In this document: positions 12,565-14,325 of the stretch, one piece after another
Layout of the letters: the number at the start of each line of letters is the position of its first letter
Numbering within the stretch: the first letter of the stretch is position 1
Assembly: GCA_041484525.1 (NCBI GenBank)
Contig: JBGPHT010000188.1
Location: forward strand, 1 to 14,325
Length of the DNA: 14,325 nt
From: JBGPHT01 sp041484525
GTDB lineage: Bacteria; Acidobacteriota; Terriglobia; Bryobacterales; Bryobacteraceae
Reading direction: 5' to 3'
Position numbers and translations under genes: made by a program
Notes under the pieces: model-generated
The model's database searches: none
Told to the model about the DNA's origin: nothing
Seen by the model: the letters and a program-made list of their open reading frames with translations, nothing else

Positions 12565-12885
12565 CTATGGGCGGGAAATGAATCCGGAATACAGGATGGT
12601 CCCCAGGTTCCAGGCCACGACGGCGGCGAACCAGAAATTCAGGAACACCAGAACCCGCGGCCGCTTGAACCGTAGAGCCGCGGCTGCCAGCAGGCACGCA
12701 AAGATCTTAGCGATGAGCGTGCCGGCGACCGGTCCCATCTGCATGATGCGGGCTACGAAAATACTGGACTCCTGCGCCCCCATTTTCAGGCCGATGAGCG
12801 TCGTGGCCAGATCGAGGGTCTGCAGTGCGACAAACGTGGTGAGCGAGGGTGCGGGAAACTCTTTAGAGAAGTTGAATGAGATCAT
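12565..12885 (-). CDS. Small three-helix membrane protein (DUF5658-like)
   Basis: A 106-residue integral membrane protein. Hydrophobic segments are at about 15-34 (LTTFVALQTLDLATTLIGLK), 51-72 and 77-99. The first helix has the TLDLATTLIGLKMGAQESS pattern, reminiscent of the DUF5658 type (LxxxDxxTTxxxLxxGxxExNP), with Glu39 conserved but Asn-Pro replaced by Ser-Ser. Function unknown. The ATG (12883-12885) has a GGAG ribosome site five bases upstream (12893-12889 region). The pilin gene lies 92 bp upstream on the same strand, so the two may be co-transcribed. A direct repeat GACGCGC (12896-12902 and 12911-12917) lies in that gap. The resemblance is from memory, so the family name is tentative. 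Confidence 0.65.
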   Translation of the reverse strand: MISFNFSKEFPAPSLTTFVALQTLDLATTLIGLKMGAQESSIFVARIMQMGPVAGTLIAKIFACLLAAAALRFKRPRVLVFLNFWFAAVVAWNLGTILYSGFISRP

Positions 12886-12977
12886 GATTCTCCGTGACGC
12901 GCCAAATCAAGACGCGCAGGATTCCTCAGCTTGTCAGCCACACCACCCACCAGTTCCGTATGACAACGGATTGGCGG

Positions 12978-13163
12978 TTAGTGTACGACCTGGTTCGCTG
13001 TGTCCAGGTTCGAGCCGGTGATGCTCGTGACTCCCGCTACGCTGTCGTGAAAGCCGGCGAAAATGCCCATCACGGCGAATAGCACGAAGGTCAGCAGCAA
13101 CGAATACTCGATGAGATCCTGGCCCCGATCTTCAATTAATAGCTGGCAAACCAATTGAATCAT
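12978..13163 (-). CDS. Flp/Fap-type IVb pilin
   Basis: A 61-residue pilin subunit. A short leader (MIQLVCQLLIEDRG, 1-14) ends in Gly14, the expected prepilin peptidase site. The mature protein would start QDLIEYSLLLTFVLFAVMGIF, with the Glu at +5 and Tyr at +6 that define Flp pilins, and a single hydrophobic helix. The short C-terminal end (HDSVAGVTSITGSNLDTANQVVH) is polar. Flp pilins are assembled by Tad machinery; none of its other components (ATPase, TadV peptidase, secretin) is in this window. Start: ATG at 13161-13163, with a GGAG somewhat far upstream (about 15 bases). It sits downstream of an unusually structured 390-bp gap. Confidence 0.85.
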   Translation of the reverse strand: MIQLVCQLLIEDRGQDLIEYSLLLTFVLFAVMGIFAGFHDSVAGVTSITGSNLDTANQVVH

Positions 13164-13555
13164 GCCGAACCCATTATCTCCGGATGGCGCTACTACTAAA
13201 AGTACCAGGGGTACGGGATAGGTAATGGCAGCAGGCCGAGTTCAGCGGAAACTGCTGTATTTAAATAGGTTAAAAGCTGGTAGGGGAGATCGCTGATGCC
13301 GGTCCTACCGATGCCGCAGGCTCTGGACGCCCACGGAGTTCAATGGATAACGTTTCCTCCGTTGTATAGCGCCTCACGGAAGCAGGAGCAACTAATGCCT
13401 GCGGCCGTGTTGCTAGAGATATGCCCCATTCGCCAGACAGGGTGTCTGCCGCGGTCCGCGCGGTGGCGGATGTGGCGATCGCTACGGCAGCCGCCGCGAT
13501 TGCCATCACGGTCTTCTTTCCGATTTCGCTCGCCGCCGGTGCGGAGAGCGGCGTG
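13164..13555. other. 390-bp gap with several inverted repeats and no convincing gene
   Basis: No frame here has clear protein support. The gap holds GTACC-AGG-GGTAC (13202-13214), the perfect palindrome TATTTAAATA (13258-13267), and three 6-bp stems with 16-19-base loops: 13279-13309 (GGTAGG/CCTACC), 13333-13362 (ACGGAG/CTCCGT) and 13387-13414 (AGCAAC/GTTGCT). It must contain the promoter of the pilin gene, whose AT-rich candidate is around 13258-13275. A plus-strand frame at 13421-13630 (69 residues, one hydrophobic stretch VADVAIATAAAAIAITVFF) has high third-position GC. The antisense frame at 13506-13270 shares the same third positions, so the strand cannot be decided. A good AGGAG site (13384-13388) precedes an ATG at 13395 in yet another frame, whose product looks random. 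A degraded gene is possible. Confidence 0.4.
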
Positions 13556-14325
13556 TCAAGCCGGGGCCGTCCGGCGACGCCAGACCACGCCCGAGATCGA
13601 TCCCAGGACGAGGCCGAGCACGGCAATTGAGAGCCGGTTCGGGCTGGCGGGATTTTCCGGAAGGCTGGGAGAGTCGAGCAACTGAAGAGCGGGTGTTGTG
13701 GCCGGGTCACCCTTGAGGCGTACGGCTGCCGCGATCTCCGGCACTAGGTCGCGCAGCACGCGTTGCGCCTTGTAACGGTCGCGGCCGGTGAATTGGACCA
13801 CCACTGCGATCCAATTGGAACGGCGCGGACTCAGGGTCACGATTCGTAAGCTCTCGCGCATCTTCGCCAGTGCGCCGGCCGCCGGATCGCCGGGGTAGAT
13901 CTCGAACTTGCGGTTGATCTCGGCCAGCCGGCTATCGCTGATCGCCGCCCGCAAGGCCGATTCTTCCGCCGGTGGCAGGCGCAGGACCATGCTGGAGACG
14001 AAGCGGTCCGGAATCAGGAAGGAAAGTGCCGCCGCCACGACGGCTCCCGCGACGCCAAAGGCCGCGACGCGCAGCGTCCATCGCACCGGCCGGCCCCGCA
14101 GGAATCCGAAGACGATTCCTACCAGCACGCCCACCACGATACCGGTCGCGATCACCATCGGCCGCCTGGGCCTCATGGGGCGCAGCGCCAGGCTGGGTGG
14201 ATCGAGCACTTCGAGTGAGGCGGGCAGCGGTGCGCCTGGCTTCAACCGGGCCGTGTCGCGTCGAACGTTCTCCTGAGCGGCGACCAGATTCGCCACCAGG
14301 TCCCTGGTTGCTGCTCTTGCCGCCG
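13556..14325 (-). CDS. Wzz/chain-length-determinant-like protein, 3' part, tandem arrangement
   Basis: The reading frame is open to the right edge, so the 5' end is missing; 255 residues are visible and the GTG at 14296 is probably internal. Counting from that GTG, a Pro-rich motif LEVLDPPSLALRPMRPRRP (28-46) precedes a membrane helix (47-66). A second helix (~77-95) leads into a periplasmic domain starting IPDRFVSSMVLRLPP. It runs through SLRIVTLSPRRSNWIAVVVQFTGRD (149-173) and ends in LQLLDSPSLPENPASPNRLS (204-223) and a last helix (~222-239). LLDxPSL-P-P-R before a C-terminal helix is typical of polysaccharide co-polymerases, which set polymer chain length in Wzy-dependent O-antigen/exopolysaccharide synthesis. 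Having the motif twice means two Wzz-type modules are fused in one chain. No kinase Walker motif is visible in this part. Confidence 0.75.
   Translation of the reverse strand, partial: AARAATRDLVANLVAAQENVRRDTARLKPGAPLPASLEVLDPPSLALRPMRPRRPMVIATGIVVGVLVGIVFGFLRGRPVRWTLRVAAFGVAGAVVAAALSFLIPDRFVSSMVLRLPPAEESALRAAISDSRLAEINRKFEIYPGDPAAGALAKMRESLRIVTLSPRRSNWIAVVVQFTGRDRYKAQRVLRDLVPEIAAAVRLKGDPATTPALQLLDSPSLPENPASPNRLSIAVLGLVLGSISGVVWRRRTAPA

Noticed and set aside
13279..13414. Riboswitch or integron attC-like sites in the stem-loop series
   Set aside because: No conserved riboswitch core (such as the c-di-GMP-I motif) and no paired attC core sites with flanking cassettes could be seen.
1..14325. 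CRISPR array, prophage or toxin-antitoxin system
   Set aside because: No regularly spaced identical repeats, no phage structural or integrase genes, and no recognisable toxin-antitoxin pair were found on either strand.

Overview
The window is GC-rich, gene-dense bacterial chromosome and most likely comes from an acidobacterium of the Solibacter/Bryobacter group. The best clue is the C-terminal half of the sugar-dehydrogenase-like protein at 2184-4004. It matches the 'Solibacter uncharacterized C-terminal domain' type (VTNAASFAPG near its start, then VNFQAPFEIAG and a VYQVNFRVPG segment), which is abundant in that group. An NADP-type isocitrate dehydrogenase with a C-terminal extension, a TatA/B-TatC pair and small coiled-coil/basic proteins are consistent with this. 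The assignment is inference from remembered families; no search was run.

Layout. 1-126 is the last 41 codons of an IS630-like transposase, so an insertion sequence lies at the left edge. 137-2020 holds two divergent, exported metallo-beta-lactamase-fold hydrolases sharing a 24-bp gap. An inverted, dispersed-type repeat (2074-2169) lies between the convergent ends of that pair and the next operon. 6142 down to 2184 is a minus-strand operon: KdsD-type arabinose-5-phosphate isomerase, an exported zinc-ribbon/helical-repeat protein of unknown role, and a secreted sugar dehydrogenase. Divergent from it are a periplasmic 5'-nucleotidase (6178-7494), isocitrate dehydrogenase (7558-9006) and PurE (9010-9498). 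The Tat export genes follow (9589-11121), then a 76-residue coiled-coil/basic protein (11209-11439). A SAM methyltransferase on the minus strand (11483-12193) is divergent from a tRNA-Ala(CGC) gene (12222-12297). The right end is minus-strand cell-surface material: a tandem chain-length-determinant (Wzz-like) protein entering from the right edge, a 390-bp gap with several inverted repeats, a Flp-type pilin and a small membrane protein.

How the genes fit together. Many products are exported or act at the envelope: two MBL hydrolases, the sugar dehydrogenase, the 5'-nucleotidase, the zinc-ribbon protein, Tat, pilin and Wzz-like protein. KdsD feeds Kdo/LPS synthesis. Several start codons lack a Shine-Dalgarno sequence and have a TACAAT- or TACAGT-type -10 box only 6-12 bases upstream, suggesting leaderless or near-leaderless mRNAs. 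I did not find a clear-cut new system such as a defence island, CRISPR array or BGC. The least explained items are the exported zinc-ribbon protein, the 76-residue basic protein beside tat, the modified Tat subunits, the tandem Wzz protein and the structured gap at 13164-13555.
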